Part shown: one piece after another, positions 25,991 through 34,901 of the stretch
Position numbering within the stretch: the stretch's first letter is position 1
Layout of the letters: the number at the start of each line of letters is the position of its first letter
From: Anoxybacteroides voinovskiense
GTDB lineage: Bacteria > Bacillota > Bacilli > Bacillales > Anoxybacillaceae
Assembly: GCF_014196205.1 (NCBI RefSeq)
Contig: NZ_JACIDE010000005.1
Span: 62,001-126,000, forward strand
Direction: 5' to 3'
DNA: 64,000 nucleotides
Notes under the pieces: model-generated
The model's database searches: none
What the model was told of the DNA's origin: nothing
Seen by the model: only the letters and a program-made list of their open reading frames with translations
Position numbers and translations under genes: made by a program

Positions 25991-27595
25991 TATCATGAGT
26001 TCATCGACAATAAGGTCAAGTTTTTTCACAAACGGAAGCCCTAATCCTCGGTCTATAAAAACCGACTTATCATGCCGAATGACAAACCGAGCTTGTTCTT
26101 TATCATCCAATGACGGTGGGGGAGTAAGCGCGATAGCGTCACTTTGTTTATTAGCTGGACCGCGGTAACTATTGATGACTAATCCAGATGTATCCCCATC
26201 TGGAACTGCTTCATTGACGTTTCCGCGCGCAAACAAACCACCTTTAATATTGATATAAGAGCCTACAGCATACAGTACGGCATTGTTATCCGTATAAAAA
26301 TAGCCTTTAAGGTTTGGGGTATCAAATGGGAATTTGTTATCAAATTCGTTAATTCTTGCAATTTCTAAAGGTCCTTTTGACAATAGAACGACTTCTTTGT
26401 CGTTCCAGCCAGAAATGTTGGCGTTATAAATAAATGTTCGCTGCAGTGCATAAATGGTGGAATCAAGCTGCACGTTTCCACTAATCATTAAATTGCCAAG
26501 GACAAGGATATTTCCACGTATTTTTACGGGAACGTTGACACTGTTCCCTAAATATAAATCACCGTTCACAATTAGCCAATTATTTTGTAAATCGAGTTCA
26601 CCGTGATCAATAAAAAAAGAAGAAAATTTATCCGAATCGAGTAAAATCGATTCGTTACCGACACCTGTGATTTCGTCAATTGTTGGGACATGATCAAACG
26701 TAGCGAACTGTCCTTTAAGACTGTTAAGAAGTTCATGAATAGTCAAGTTAATATTATTCTCATATGCTTGGCTAAACGTTTCAATACCTGCTGCATTCAA
26801 CAATTTGTCTTTAAATGTCCAGTCGAAATCAACATCAATAAATTCGCTTTGTTCTTTTTGGACAGAAGGACCTTTCGTTTGGAATTGTACGTCGTTAGAA
26901 TAGTTAGATAAAATACGTTCAAATCGGCTATTAGCAACATTATAACAAGCGTTAGCCCCATTTTGCTGATCACAAGAATAGCGGTTTTCATTGACAAAAA
27001 GTACGCTTTTGTCACTTGTTGTCGGGAAAGATGTCTGTACCGTATATTTTTGTGAGTTATCAATATAATTAGCAACATTTGTAACATAAAAATTTTTCCC
27101 GGCATATATATTCCCATCAATATACATCCCGCCGTTTAAAATGACGTCTTCGTTTGACCCAACCGCATACTTCAAAAAGCTCGGCGTGTTTGTAATAATA
27201 ATTTTCCGGGAAACGGTTCTCGTTCCGTACGGTTTGGAAAGGAGATAGACGCGCGTAAACAGCTTTGTGCGGTCAATGTTATTGTCTGATGTGACGTCTT
27301 GAATATTTACCCCATACCGTTCGATAAGCTGTTTGATAAACCCTGTTTGGCTATTGCCGAGATCGGCGTCTAACTGAAGCGGGGTGGATAGTTCTAAATT
27401 TTCTACTTTTACTTTCATTTCAGCAATCGTTTCTTCAATTGCTTTCGTCGCTTCGTGTAATGACGCCACGTCTTCAACGCGTGTTTGCGTAAATTTTGCT
27501 TGATAGAGGCTGACGGATAAAATCGTTAAGCCAAGCATGAAAAAAATCGTAACAATGAGCAATGTTAAAACTAAGCTATACCCTTTTTCGTTCAT
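25985..27595 (-). CDS. Large PilX-like pilus assembly protein
   Basis: 536 residues. The short N-terminus NEKGYSLVLTLLIVTIFFML resembles PilX/PilK-type minor pilins (Gly before Tyr-Ser-Leu, then a hydrophobic helix to about residue 28; no Glu5). The large soluble part has a beta-helix-like series with short periodic turns (NGGMYIDGNIYAGKNFYV, NNWLIVNGDLYLG, VKIRGNILVLGNLMISGNVQ). Two Cys (CDQQNGANAC) could form a disulfide loop. ATG 27595 follows GGAAGTGCAAAGGG. Last of three minus-strand pilin-like genes. An exposed pilus component is inferred from context. Confidence 0.75.
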   Translation of the reverse strand: MNEKGYSLVLTLLIVTIFFMLGLTILSVSLYQAKFTQTRVEDVASLHEATKAIEETIAEMKVKVENLELSTPLQLDADLGNSQTGFIKQLIERYGVNIQDVTSDNNIDRTKLFTRVYLLSKPYGTRTVSRKIIITNTPSFLKYAVGSNEDVILNGGMYIDGNIYAGKNFYVTNVANYIDNSQKYTVQTSFPTTSDKSVLFVNENRYSCDQQNGANACYNVANSRFERILSNYSNDVQFQTKGPSVQKEQSEFIDVDFDWTFKDKLLNAAGIETFSQAYENNINLTIHELLNSLKGQFATFDHVPTIDEITGVGNESILLDSDKFSSFFIDHGELDLQNNWLIVNGDLYLGNSVNVPVKIRGNILVLGNLMISGNVQLDSTIYALQRTFIYNANISGWNDKEVVLLSKGPLEIARINEFDNKFPFDTPNLKGYFYTDNNAVLYAVGSYINIKGGLFARGNVNEAVPDGDTSGLVINSYRGPANKQSDAIALTPPPSLDDKEQARFVIRHDKSVFIDRGLGLPFVKKLDLIVDELMIK

Positions 27596-27610
27596 CCCTT
27601 TGCACTTCCT

Positions 27611-28177
27611 TTAAAACCCAAATTCTGTTTTTAGCGTAAACGGTCGAATATAAAGAGGGCTATTTGGTGAATTGTGAGTACTATCTTGGACGGCAAGCAC
27701 GATTGTCACCACACCGCTTCGGCATATGTTCCCTTCTTGGCGTACGCACGTATAGGAAAAACTCGATTGATTGGAAATGATTTTTAAGCGTTCGGAGCTA
27801 ATTGGCTGCCCGTCGATCTGCAGTTCATCGTTCGCTAATGCGAGCGAAAACGATTTCGTTTCTGTTTCTTCTTCTTCGACAAGCCCTACTCTCGTATCAA
27901 TCGCTTTTTGTTTATTGTTCACAAAGACGAGTTGAGTGTTTGTCGTTGTAGTTGTATCCATCCCGTCTGGCGCGAACTCATATAAGCGGTTTAAGACGAT
28001 CGCCATCATATAGTCTGCCTCGCTGCGTAGCTCATTTTCAATCCCGATTCGTTGATACGTTTTCATTCCGCTCATAAAAACGTTATACATCACCCCAACG
28101 ATAAGAAACGAAATCGTCACCGCCGCAAGCAACTCGAGCAAAGACAATCCTCGTTCATTATTAACGAATCGTTTCAT
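27611..28177 (-). CDS. PilW-like minor pilin
   Basis: 188 residues with a type IV prepilin leader: KRFVNNERG, then LSLLELLAAVTISFLIVGV, cut after Gly with Glu at position 5. The soluble domain has CVRQEGNIC, a probable disulfide loop, and an acidic stretch (VEEEETETK). ATG 28177 overlaps the upstream pilin gene by 17 bp; a TTG at 28183 is an alternative. Likely a minor pilin for initiating or capping the fibre. Confidence 0.88.
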   Translation of the reverse strand: MKRFVNNERGLSLLELLAAVTISFLIVGVMYNVFMSGMKTYQRIGIENELRSEADYMMAIVLNRLYEFAPDGMDTTTTTNTQLVFVNNKQKAIDTRVGLVEEEETETKSFSLALANDELQIDGQPISSERLKIISNQSSFSYTCVRQEGNICRSGVVTIVLAVQDSTHNSPNSPLYIRPFTLKTEFGF

Positions 28178-28769
28178 TAGCAATCACACCTTCTAGCCAT
28201 TCTGCTTTGTCGTCATCGTCTCCCCAGCGCACGATGACGAATACTTTTAGTAAATATTTTTGTAAGTTTACATCTTGGTTTTCAACCGTTTCCGCTGCGA
28301 TTTTCTTTTTTAGCGATGCAGGAAATTCCGCTGGCGGCGACTGAACGAATGCATCCCATTGGGTAACATCGTTATAAGGAATAACAAACACATGAAGCCG
28401 TGTTTCGTCGTATACGACGTTGTTCATGGTCGGACGAAGAATCGCTTGGCATACTTGTTCGCTTTCAAATAATGAAGAGCGACAGTTGGACGCATTAATT
28501 TCTGTATACGGCTTGTTTGTCGTTGTCATGTCTGTTTGTACGTATTGTTGTAGCGTTGTAAAATCAAGCCGCTCCATATACGCCAACACGCCGCGCGCAA
28601 CATTTACCGCTACCGTTTTCCCTTGATTGTATGTTGTATATTTCATCGCATTTGTAAAAAAAAGAAAAATTCCGGCCGCGACGGTCGACAAAATGACAAT
28701 CGACGCTAATACTTCGATTAACGTAAAGCCTTGTGAAGGGTGGAGTACAGTAAATTTCTTTTTCTCCAT
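28161..28769 (-). CDS. PilV-like minor pilin
   Basis: 202 residues; the leader EKKKFTVLHPSQG precedes the canonical FTLIEVLASIVILSTVAAG, with Glu5 and a prepilin peptidase site after Gly. Two Cys (NCRSSLFESEQVC) may form a disulfide. ATG 28769 follows AAGAAGG. First gene of the minus-strand minor pilin operon, divergent from the main pil operon. TATAAT (28802-28807 as complement) is a likely -10. Confidence 0.9.
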   Translation of the reverse strand: MEKKKFTVLHPSQGFTLIEVLASIVILSTVAAGIFLFFTNAMKYTTYNQGKTVAVNVARGVLAYMERLDFTTLQQYVQTDMTTTNKPYTEINASNCRSSLFESEQVCQAILRPTMNNVVYDETRLHVFVIPYNDVTQWDAFVQSPPAEFPASLKKKIAAETVENQDVNLQKYLLKVFVIVRWGDDDDKAEWLEGVIANETIR

Positions 28770-28881
28770 TTTACATACCTTCTTTCAAAATATGTAACTT
28801 TATTATACAATATGTTAGAGTCGAGTATTGTTTTATTTTTACGAAAATTGTCTTAGATGGGTTTAGAAACGGGGTGAAACA

Positions 28882-30120
28882 TTGAAACCGGTTTTATTTA
28901 TATTGCTTGCGTTTGTCGTCGCTATTCCACTGTTGTTTATGTTGCCGCTTGGTTTAAGTCGGCGCGGCAAAATAGCAGCACTTCTTGTTTCGTTGTTGTT
29001 GTCGCTCCTTGCGGTTACGGCATCTGCTGTTTTTCCATTTTGGCAGTTAAGTTTGTTATTATTGCTAATGGCGATTGCCATTACGTACGTATTAGACCGG
29101 CGATTTGGCCATGTGTTATATGCAATCGCGGAAGAAGAGGATGATTTGTTCGCCGCTGAAGAAGCAATGGTTATGGAAGCATTAGATACAAAACAGCAGC
29201 TAGCGCCGTCGTTCCCCAATCTTTCGGATGAGCCATTAAATATCGAAGTAGACGATGCACCATTAGAAGAGTCGGATAGTGAAGCGCGTGATGATGCTGA
29301 ACTAGATGATTGGATAGAGGAAGATGTACTTGAAACGAATCCGGTAGAAGAAGAAAAAGACTTAATCGCCGCATGGTCAGAAGAAGACTATTTACCGCCA
29401 CTTTCGTTAGAAGAATACGAAACGCTGACAAAACCGGCAGCAGTTAATGATGTAGAGAGCGACGAAACGTTTGAGTGGTTAGAAGAAAACGAACGTCTTG
29501 ATGACCTTTTCGAAGAAGAAAAATTCGAGCGAACACCAGACAATTCGTTAGAAGAAACGACTCTTCCACTAGAACCAGACGATTTTTTGGAAGAAGAAGA
29601 GGCATTTGAACGAACATTGGACAATTCGCTAGAAAAAACGATTCTTCCACTAGAACTGGACGACCTTTTGGAAGAGGAAGCATTGAAACGAACATCGGAC
29701 AATTCGATGGAAGAAACTATTCTTCTAGAACCGAAACTTGACGATCGCTTTGAAGAAGAAATTGTTCCATCGGAACGGTTGGACGAATTGTTCGAAGCTG
29801 ACGAACCAATCGAACAATCGTCTATGTCTTTGAATGTCGTCTCGATGTCTAGCGAATTGATGCAGATGATTATCGATGAACTTCGCTTTACTCGCGAATT
29901 CGTTGGCAAAAACGAGTATGAGCAGCGTCTGCTTCAATGTATGCAGCCGTCGTTATCCGACCACGACTATTATGTATTTGCAAGGATGTTAATCGAACAC
30001 TATCTTTTCGAAAAAGAATATGATAAGCTTTCCTCGTGGCTTATTCATTTGCAGGAGAGATTTTCCCAATATCCAGTGTTATTAGAAGAAATTCAATTTC
30101 TTTCTCATATCGAAAAATAA
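28882..30120 (+). CDS. Acidic-repeat membrane protein of the pilus operon
   Basis: 412 residues, not assignable to a known family. Three hydrophobic segments (about 3-22, 31-49, 54-69) anchor a long, extremely acidic domain (about 80-310). Within it are three repeats of 26-27 residues with the pattern F-E-R-T-x-D-N-S-L-E-E-T-x-L-P-L-E-x-D-D-x-L-E-E-E. The last 95 residues are helical (MQMIIDELRFTREFVGKN, EHYLFEKEYDKLSSWL). This layout recalls FimV-type pilus proteins in a general way (anchor, acidic middle, helical end), but no LysM is present. TTG 28882 follows GGGGTGAAA. First gene of the rightward pil operon. Confidence 0.75.
   Translation: MKPVLFILLAFVVAIPLLFMLPLGLSRRGKIAALLVSLLLSLLAVTASAVFPFWQLSLLLLLMAIAITYVLDRRFGHVLYAIAEEEDDLFAAEEAMVMEALDTKQQLAPSFPNLSDEPLNIEVDDAPLEESDSEARDDAELDDWIEEDVLETNPVEEEKDLIAAWSEEDYLPPLSLEEYETLTKPAAVNDVESDETFEWLEENERLDDLFEEEKFERTPDNSLEETTLPLEPDDFLEEEEAFERTLDNSLEKTILPLELDDLLEEEALKRTSDNSMEETILLEPKLDDRFEEEIVPSERLDELFEADEPIEQSSMSLNVVSMSSELMQMIIDELRFTREFVGKNEYEQRLLQCMQPSLSDHDYYVFARMLIEHYLFEKEYDKLSSWLIHLQERFSQYPVLLEEIQFLSHIEK
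29524..29763 (+). repeat. Three acidic protein repeats of 78-81 bp
   Basis: Units start at 29524, 29605 and 29683, encoding FERTPDNSLEETTLPLE, FERTLDNSLEKTILPLE and LKRTSDNSMEETILLE, each followed by an acidic D-D-x-x-EEE tail. Confidence 0.85.
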
Positions 30121-30138
30121 TGAACAGGTGTGGTGGAG

Positions 30139-30900
30139 ATGAAACGTAGTGCACAAATTATAGGACTTCCAATCATCAGTATTTCCGATGGGGTGCAAAT
30201 CGGAACAGTCAAAACGTTAGTTATTAACCCAGAAAAAGGGTCGGTAGACTTTTTAACGATTGAACAAGAGGATGTTCAATTTAGTTTAAAAGCGATTCCG
30301 TTTAAAAAAGTCGTCGGCATCGGAGAATTTGCCGTAACGGTAGACGACCATAGCGCCGTCATTGATTTAGCAGAAATTCCGATTGCCAACCAGCTTGTGA
30401 ATAAACAAATTCGCATTAAAAACACGAAAGCGATGACACGAAAAGGGCAGTTGCTTGGCGAAGTCACGGAATTTTTTGTCGACGAAGAAACAGGCGAAAT
30501 TATCGGTGTCGAACTCACCACTTCCGACCGTCAAGCAGCACTATCTGCGGAATTTGTGCTCACCTATGGAAAAGATATTTTAATTGTGAATGAAAACGCG
30601 GCTTCTGCACTTGTCGAGGAAATGGAGCTGCTTGGGAAAAGGGAATCATTGGATGAAGTGCTAGCAACGACAGAAAAAACAGCGGAAATACCAGCCGTGA
30701 AAGAAAACGATGCGCTTCAGGCGTTGCGGGAGAAGCAGGTTGAAATTTTGCAAGGAAAACGTGTGATGAAAGATATTGTCGATGGAAACGGCAACGTCCT
30801 CATTGCAGCGGGGACGGTATTAACGGTCGATGATATTGTCAAGGCACAAGAAGCGGGGCCAAGTGTCATTATTGATGTATCGATGAACGTCGATGCATAA
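30139..30900 (+). CDS. PRC-barrel domain protein of the pilus operon
   Basis: 253 residues, soluble. Two PRC-barrel-like units are visible, one at about 1-80 (GLPIISISDGVQIGTVKTLV, later VVGIGEFAVTVDD) and one at about 95-155 (TRKGQLLGEVTEFFVDEETG, then IIGVEL). The C-terminal part contains a second small motif (GKRVMKDIVDGNGNVLIAAGTVLT). PRC barrels bind RNA, metals or protein partners; the role here is unknown. ATG 30139 follows AGGTG by 8 nt. Conserved position between a membrane protein and pilB suggests a regulatory or assembly part. Confidence 0.75.
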   Translation: MKRSAQIIGLPIISISDGVQIGTVKTLVINPEKGSVDFLTIEQEDVQFSLKAIPFKKVVGIGEFAVTVDDHSAVIDLAEIPIANQLVNKQIRIKNTKAMTRKGQLLGEVTEFFVDEETGEIIGVELTTSDRQAALSAEFVLTYGKDILIVNENAASALVEEMELLGKRESLDEVLATTEKTAEIPAVKENDALQALREKQVEILQGKRVMKDIVDGNGNVLIAAGTVLTVDDIVKAQEAGPSVIIDVSMNVDA

Positions 30901-30917
30901 AAAGGAGGATTTTCGTT

Positions 30918-32174
30918 GTGCGGCCAGTCGCGGCAGCAAAACTATTTTTTGTCATTGCTCTTTGTACCACCTATCTTATAAGCGTTTCCCAAATCGGTCC
31001 TGCTATTTATGAATCAGTGGTTGCTAATGAAACGGGTTTTGCCGCTGGGACGATGATCGGATCGATTTCCATTGCCGCGCTATCAAAAGAAGAAGCGGTG
31101 CAAAAAGTACAAACGAAAGTGAACGAATGGAAAACTTCCGCCCAACTAACGCTTGCCTATCAAGAAAAAACAGTAGCAATTCCGGCGCGGCTGTTTTCAT
31201 TTCGCGTGGAACAAAGCGTGCAACAAGCTGTCGACGGACGCCCGTCACAGCTTGTTGTGCAATTAGATAAAGAAGCCGTTTCTACGCTTGCTGCACAGCT
31301 TGCTACACCAGCGCTTGCATCGTCGCTTCAGTTTGATAAGTTAGTGAATGACATCACGAAAAGCGCTGCGCTATTGCAGCGACATCGCGAGCCGTTCGAC
31401 CTTGCGCGTTATATTGGACAACAAACGACGGAAAAAATAGCGGTAAGCGCAGGGAGTATCACCAATTTAGGAGAACAGAAAGCAGAGGTTATCGCATGGG
31501 TCGACAACCACCCATCGATTGAAATCAAAGGGAAAACGGTCTTTTCGCTTGCGGCATATGTAAAAGGGATGTCTTCGTTAGCGATGAGCACTATCGCGTC
31601 CGCTGTATATCAAGCGGTGTTGCCGACAAATTTTACCGTTGTCGAACGTCATACAAGCCGCAGCTTGCCAGACGGGATTCCACTTGGTTATGAAGCAAAA
31701 GTCGATGGGAACATAAGCGATTTGCGTGTGTATAACCCGAATACGACGGCATATACGCTACAATTTCAAACGGTTGGCACTGGCTTTCGTGTGACGCTTT
31801 ATGGTTTGCCGTTTACGTATCAATATGTTATCAAAATGGGAGAAGTAGAGTACTTCCCGCCAAAAACGGTCGTGCAATACAACCCGTCGTTGAAGCCAGG
31901 GGAACGATACGTGAAAGCAGCCGGACGTCAAGGAATGCTTGTAAAAGTGAAAAAGGAAACATATGATGAAAGCAAACAGTTGATTAAAACAGAAGTCATT
32001 TCCGAAGATTTTTATCCGCCAGTGCATGCGATAGAAGTGCGCGGGTTAGAACTCGGGACGACTCCAACGAACGAGACAGAAACCCCTTCGTCCGACAAAG
32101 CGCAAAGCAACGAACAAACGAAAACACCAACACAAGAAGAACAGCCAAATGAAAGCGACCAGTACGAAAAGTAG
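30918..32174 (+). CDS. VanW-family exported protein with possible G5 domain
   Basis: 418 residues with an N-terminal signal anchor (AKLFFVIALCTTYLISVS). The middle has ERHTSRSLPDGIPLGYEAKV and LRVYNPNTTAYTLQF, typical of the VanW domain, and the C-terminal part (YNPSLKPGERYVKAAGRQG with VKVKKETYDESKQLIKTEVI) looks like a G5 domain. The tail is a Glu/Thr/Gln-rich linker. Extracytoplasmic, probably near the cell wall. GTG 30918 follows AAAGGAGG by 9 nt. A role in carrying the pilus through peptidoglycan is possible but is an inference. Confidence 0.82.
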   Translation: MRPVAAAKLFFVIALCTTYLISVSQIGPAIYESVVANETGFAAGTMIGSISIAALSKEEAVQKVQTKVNEWKTSAQLTLAYQEKTVAIPARLFSFRVEQSVQQAVDGRPSQLVVQLDKEAVSTLAAQLATPALASSLQFDKLVNDITKSAALLQRHREPFDLARYIGQQTTEKIAVSAGSITNLGEQKAEVIAWVDNHPSIEIKGKTVFSLAAYVKGMSSLAMSTIASAVYQAVLPTNFTVVERHTSRSLPDGIPLGYEAKVDGNISDLRVYNPNTTAYTLQFQTVGTGFRVTLYGLPFTYQYVIKMGEVEYFPPKTVVQYNPSLKPGERYVKAAGRQGMLVKVKKETYDESKQLIKTEVISEDFYPPVHAIEVRGLELGTTPTNETETPSSDKAQSNEQTKTPTQEEQPNESDQYEK

Positions 32175-32182
32175 GGATGAGG

Positions 32183-33850
32183 ATGACGAAAAGACAAGAA
32201 CGGAAACGGTTAGGCGATTTATTAGTAGAAGCAGGACTAATAACAGAAGCGCAGCTACAAGAAGCACTCCAGCAAAAAGCGCCTGGGCAAAAGCTTGGCG
32301 ACGCGCTTTTGCAGCGCGGCTATATTACGGAACAGCAGTTAATTGAAGTATTGGAATTTCAGCTCGGTATCCCACACGTCAGCTTATACCGTTATCCGAT
32401 TGACCCGAAATTGACAAATTTAGTTCCGAAAGAATTTGCGAAACGGAATATGGTCATGCCTTTAAAGGCAGAAGGCGACCGTCTGCTTGTGGCGATGGCC
32501 GACCCGATGGATTTTTTCGTCATTGACGACTTGCGGCTTTCGACTGGCTTTCATATTGAAACGGCGATCGCCTCGAAAGACGATATTTTACGAGCAATTA
32601 ATAAATATTACGACATCGATGAATCGATGGAAGATTTTTTGCGGATGGCACCGACGCAAGAAACGGTCGAAGAAGAGCGAATAACGGAAGAAGACTCGCC
32701 AATTGTCCGGCTTGTTAATCAAATATTGCAGCTGGCAATTGAACAGCGGGCGAGCGATATCCATATCGACCCGCAAGAAACGAAAGTATTAATTCGCTAT
32801 CGGGTGGACGGGGTGTTGCGGACGGATCGGGCGCTGCCGAAACATATGCAAAGCGTGTTAACCGCTAGAATTAAAATTTTAGCAAATATGGATATAACCG
32901 AGCATCGCGTTCCGCAAGACGGTCGGATTAAAATGAATATAGACTTCCATCCCGTCGATTTGCGCGTGTCGACGTTGCCGACTGTGTATGGCGAAAAAAT
33001 TGTCATGCGCGTTCTTGATTTAGGGGCAGCGCTTAATGATATTCAAAAGCTCGGGTTTAATAAACTCAACTTACAGCGATTTATTGAGTTGATTGAGCGA
33101 CCGACCGGAATTGTGCTCATTACCGGGCCAACTGGGTCAGGGAAATCGTCCACGCTTTATGCTGCGCTGAACCGGCTAAATAGTGAAGAAGTCAATATTA
33201 TTACGATTGAAGACCCGGTCGAATACCAGCTTGAGGGCATTAACCAAATACAAGTCAACCCAAATGTTGGTTTGACGTTTGCACAAGGATTGCGTTCGAT
33301 TTTGCGCCAAGACCCGAACATTATTATGGTTGGGGAAATTCGCGACCGCGAAACGGCGGAAGTGGCGATTCGCGCGTCGTTAACGGGGCATTTAGTGCTT
33401 AGTACGCTGCATACGAACGACGCGCTCAGTACGGTGACGCGCTTAATTGACATGGGCATTGAACCTTTTTTAGTGGCGACATCGCTCGCCGGTGTTGTTT
33501 CTCAACGGCTTGTGCGCCGCATTTGCCGCGATTGCCAATACGAACAAGAACCGACAAAGCGGGAAATGGAAATTTTCGCGCGGCGTGGCATAAAAATTGA
33601 CAAAGTCATCCGCGGACGCGGGTGCCCAACGTGCAATATGACTGGGTATAAAGGACGGATTGCCCTTCATGAATTGCTTGTCATGACCGACGATATGCGC
33701 CGCGTTATTTTAAACCACGAACCGTTTTCGAAATTACGGGAATTGGCGCTGAAAAACAAAATGATTTTTTTAATTGACGACGGGTTATTAAAAGTAAAAC
33801 AAGGAATTACTACGTTAGAAGAAGTGCTGAAAGTAGCGATTCTAAGTTAA
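32183..33850 (+). CDS. pilB: Type IV pilus extension ATPase PilB
   Basis: 555 residues of the GspE/PilB secretion ATPase family, the hexameric motor that polymerises pilins. The N-terminal domain starts with two tandem MshEN-like motifs (RLGDLLVEAGLITEAQL at 9, KLGDALLQRGYITEQQL at 37). Walker A is GPTGSGKSST, the Asp box follows in IITIEDPVEYQLEGI, Walker B is IIMVGEIRDRET, the His box is HLVLSTLHTNDA, and a zinc-binding tetracysteine (CRDC, CPTC) is present. ATG 32183 has GGGATGAGG before it; ATG 32177 is an alternative with a worse site. Confidence 0.96.
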   Translation: MTKRQERKRLGDLLVEAGLITEAQLQEALQQKAPGQKLGDALLQRGYITEQQLIEVLEFQLGIPHVSLYRYPIDPKLTNLVPKEFAKRNMVMPLKAEGDRLLVAMADPMDFFVIDDLRLSTGFHIETAIASKDDILRAINKYYDIDESMEDFLRMAPTQETVEEERITEEDSPIVRLVNQILQLAIEQRASDIHIDPQETKVLIRYRVDGVLRTDRALPKHMQSVLTARIKILANMDITEHRVPQDGRIKMNIDFHPVDLRVSTLPTVYGEKIVMRVLDLGAALNDIQKLGFNKLNLQRFIELIERPTGIVLITGPTGSGKSSTLYAALNRLNSEEVNIITIEDPVEYQLEGINQIQVNPNVGLTFAQGLRSILRQDPNIIMVGEIRDRETAEVAIRASLTGHLVLSTLHTNDALSTVTRLIDMGIEPFLVATSLAGVVSQRLVRRICRDCQYEQEPTKREMEIFARRGIKIDKVIRGRGCPTCNMTGYKGRIALHELLVMTDDMRRVILNHEPFSKLRELALKNKMIFLIDDGLLKVKQGITTLEEVLKVAILS

Positions 33851-33860
33851 GGTGGGAACG

Positions 33861-34901
33861 ATGAAAAGACTAGATCATTTGTTGCGCGCTGCATTTGAAT
33901 GGAAAGCGTCGGATGTGCACTTGACGGTCGGCGTACCGCCCATTATGCGCATTAATGGAGAGTTGAAACGGTACGGGCAAGAGGCGCTGCGACCGGAAGA
34001 TACGGAAGAGATGGCAAAAGCAATCGCTTCCCCATCGTTATGGTCGCGATTCGAAGAACAAGGGGAAATTGACTTTTCGTATAGTATCCCTAGCGTTTCC
34101 CGTTTTCGCGTCAACGTGTTTAAACAGCGTTCTTGCGTTTCGCTAGCGATTCGCGTCATCCCGACAAAAATCCCGACAATTGACGAGTTACGACTCCCAG
34201 AAGTGTTAAAGCAGATCGCCGCAAAGCCACAAGGGCTTGTGCTCGTCACCGGACCGACAGGGAGCGGGAAATCGACAACGTTGGCAGCGATGATCGACTA
34301 TATGAATAAAACGATGAAAAAGCATATTATTACGCTTGAAGACCCGATCGAATATTTGCATAAGCACGGCGGCTGCATTATCGACCAGCGCGAAGTCGGG
34401 TTTGACACAAATAATTTTGCCAACGGCTTGCGCGCTGCACTGCGGCAAGACCCGGACGTGATTTTAGTTGGGGAGATGCGCGATTTAGAAACGATTCATA
34501 CAGCGATTACCGCTGCGGAAACAGGGCATCTCGTCTTAGGAACGCTTCATACATCAAGCGCGCCCGCAACGATTGACCGAATCATTGACGTCTTTCCGCC
34601 AGCACAGCAAGCGCAAATTCGCATTCAGCTCGCTTCTGTTCTCGTCGCCATTATTTCGCAACGCCTATTTCCGAACGTGCAAAAAACGGGGCGCATCGCA
34701 GCGACAGAAATTTTAGTCAATAACGCTGCCGTTGCCAATTTAATTCGTAACGAAAAAGTACACCAAATCGTCAACGTCATGCAGACGAGCCGCGCTTTAG
34801 GAATGCACACGCTCGCAACGAACATAAAAGAGTTAGTGCAGGCAGGGCTCATTGCAAAAGACGTAGCCGAACCTTATCTTATCGAGGAGCGTGGCGAATA
34901 A
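33861..34901 (+). CDS. pilT: Type IV pilus retraction ATPase PilT
   Basis: 346 residues. The start LDHLLRAAFEWKASDVHLTVG is the PilT N-terminal domain. Walker A GPTGSGKSTT, Asp box ITLEDPIEYLH, Walker B VILVGEMRDLET, His box HLVLGTLHTSSA and the retraction-specific AIRxGLL-like region follow. Its presence means the fibre can probably be retracted and support twitching. ATG 33861 follows AAGGTGGG; a GTG 33852 is inside the ribosome site. 10 bp after pilB. Confidence 0.96.
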   Translation: MKRLDHLLRAAFEWKASDVHLTVGVPPIMRINGELKRYGQEALRPEDTEEMAKAIASPSLWSRFEEQGEIDFSYSIPSVSRFRVNVFKQRSCVSLAIRVIPTKIPTIDELRLPEVLKQIAAKPQGLVLVTGPTGSGKSTTLAAMIDYMNKTMKKHIITLEDPIEYLHKHGGCIIDQREVGFDTNNFANGLRAALRQDPDVILVGEMRDLETIHTAITAAETGHLVLGTLHTSSAPATIDRIIDVFPPAQQAQIRIQLASVLVAIISQRLFPNVQKTGRIAATEILVNNAAVANLIRNEKVHQIVNVMQTSRALGMHTLATNIKELVQAGLIAKDVAEPYLIEERGE

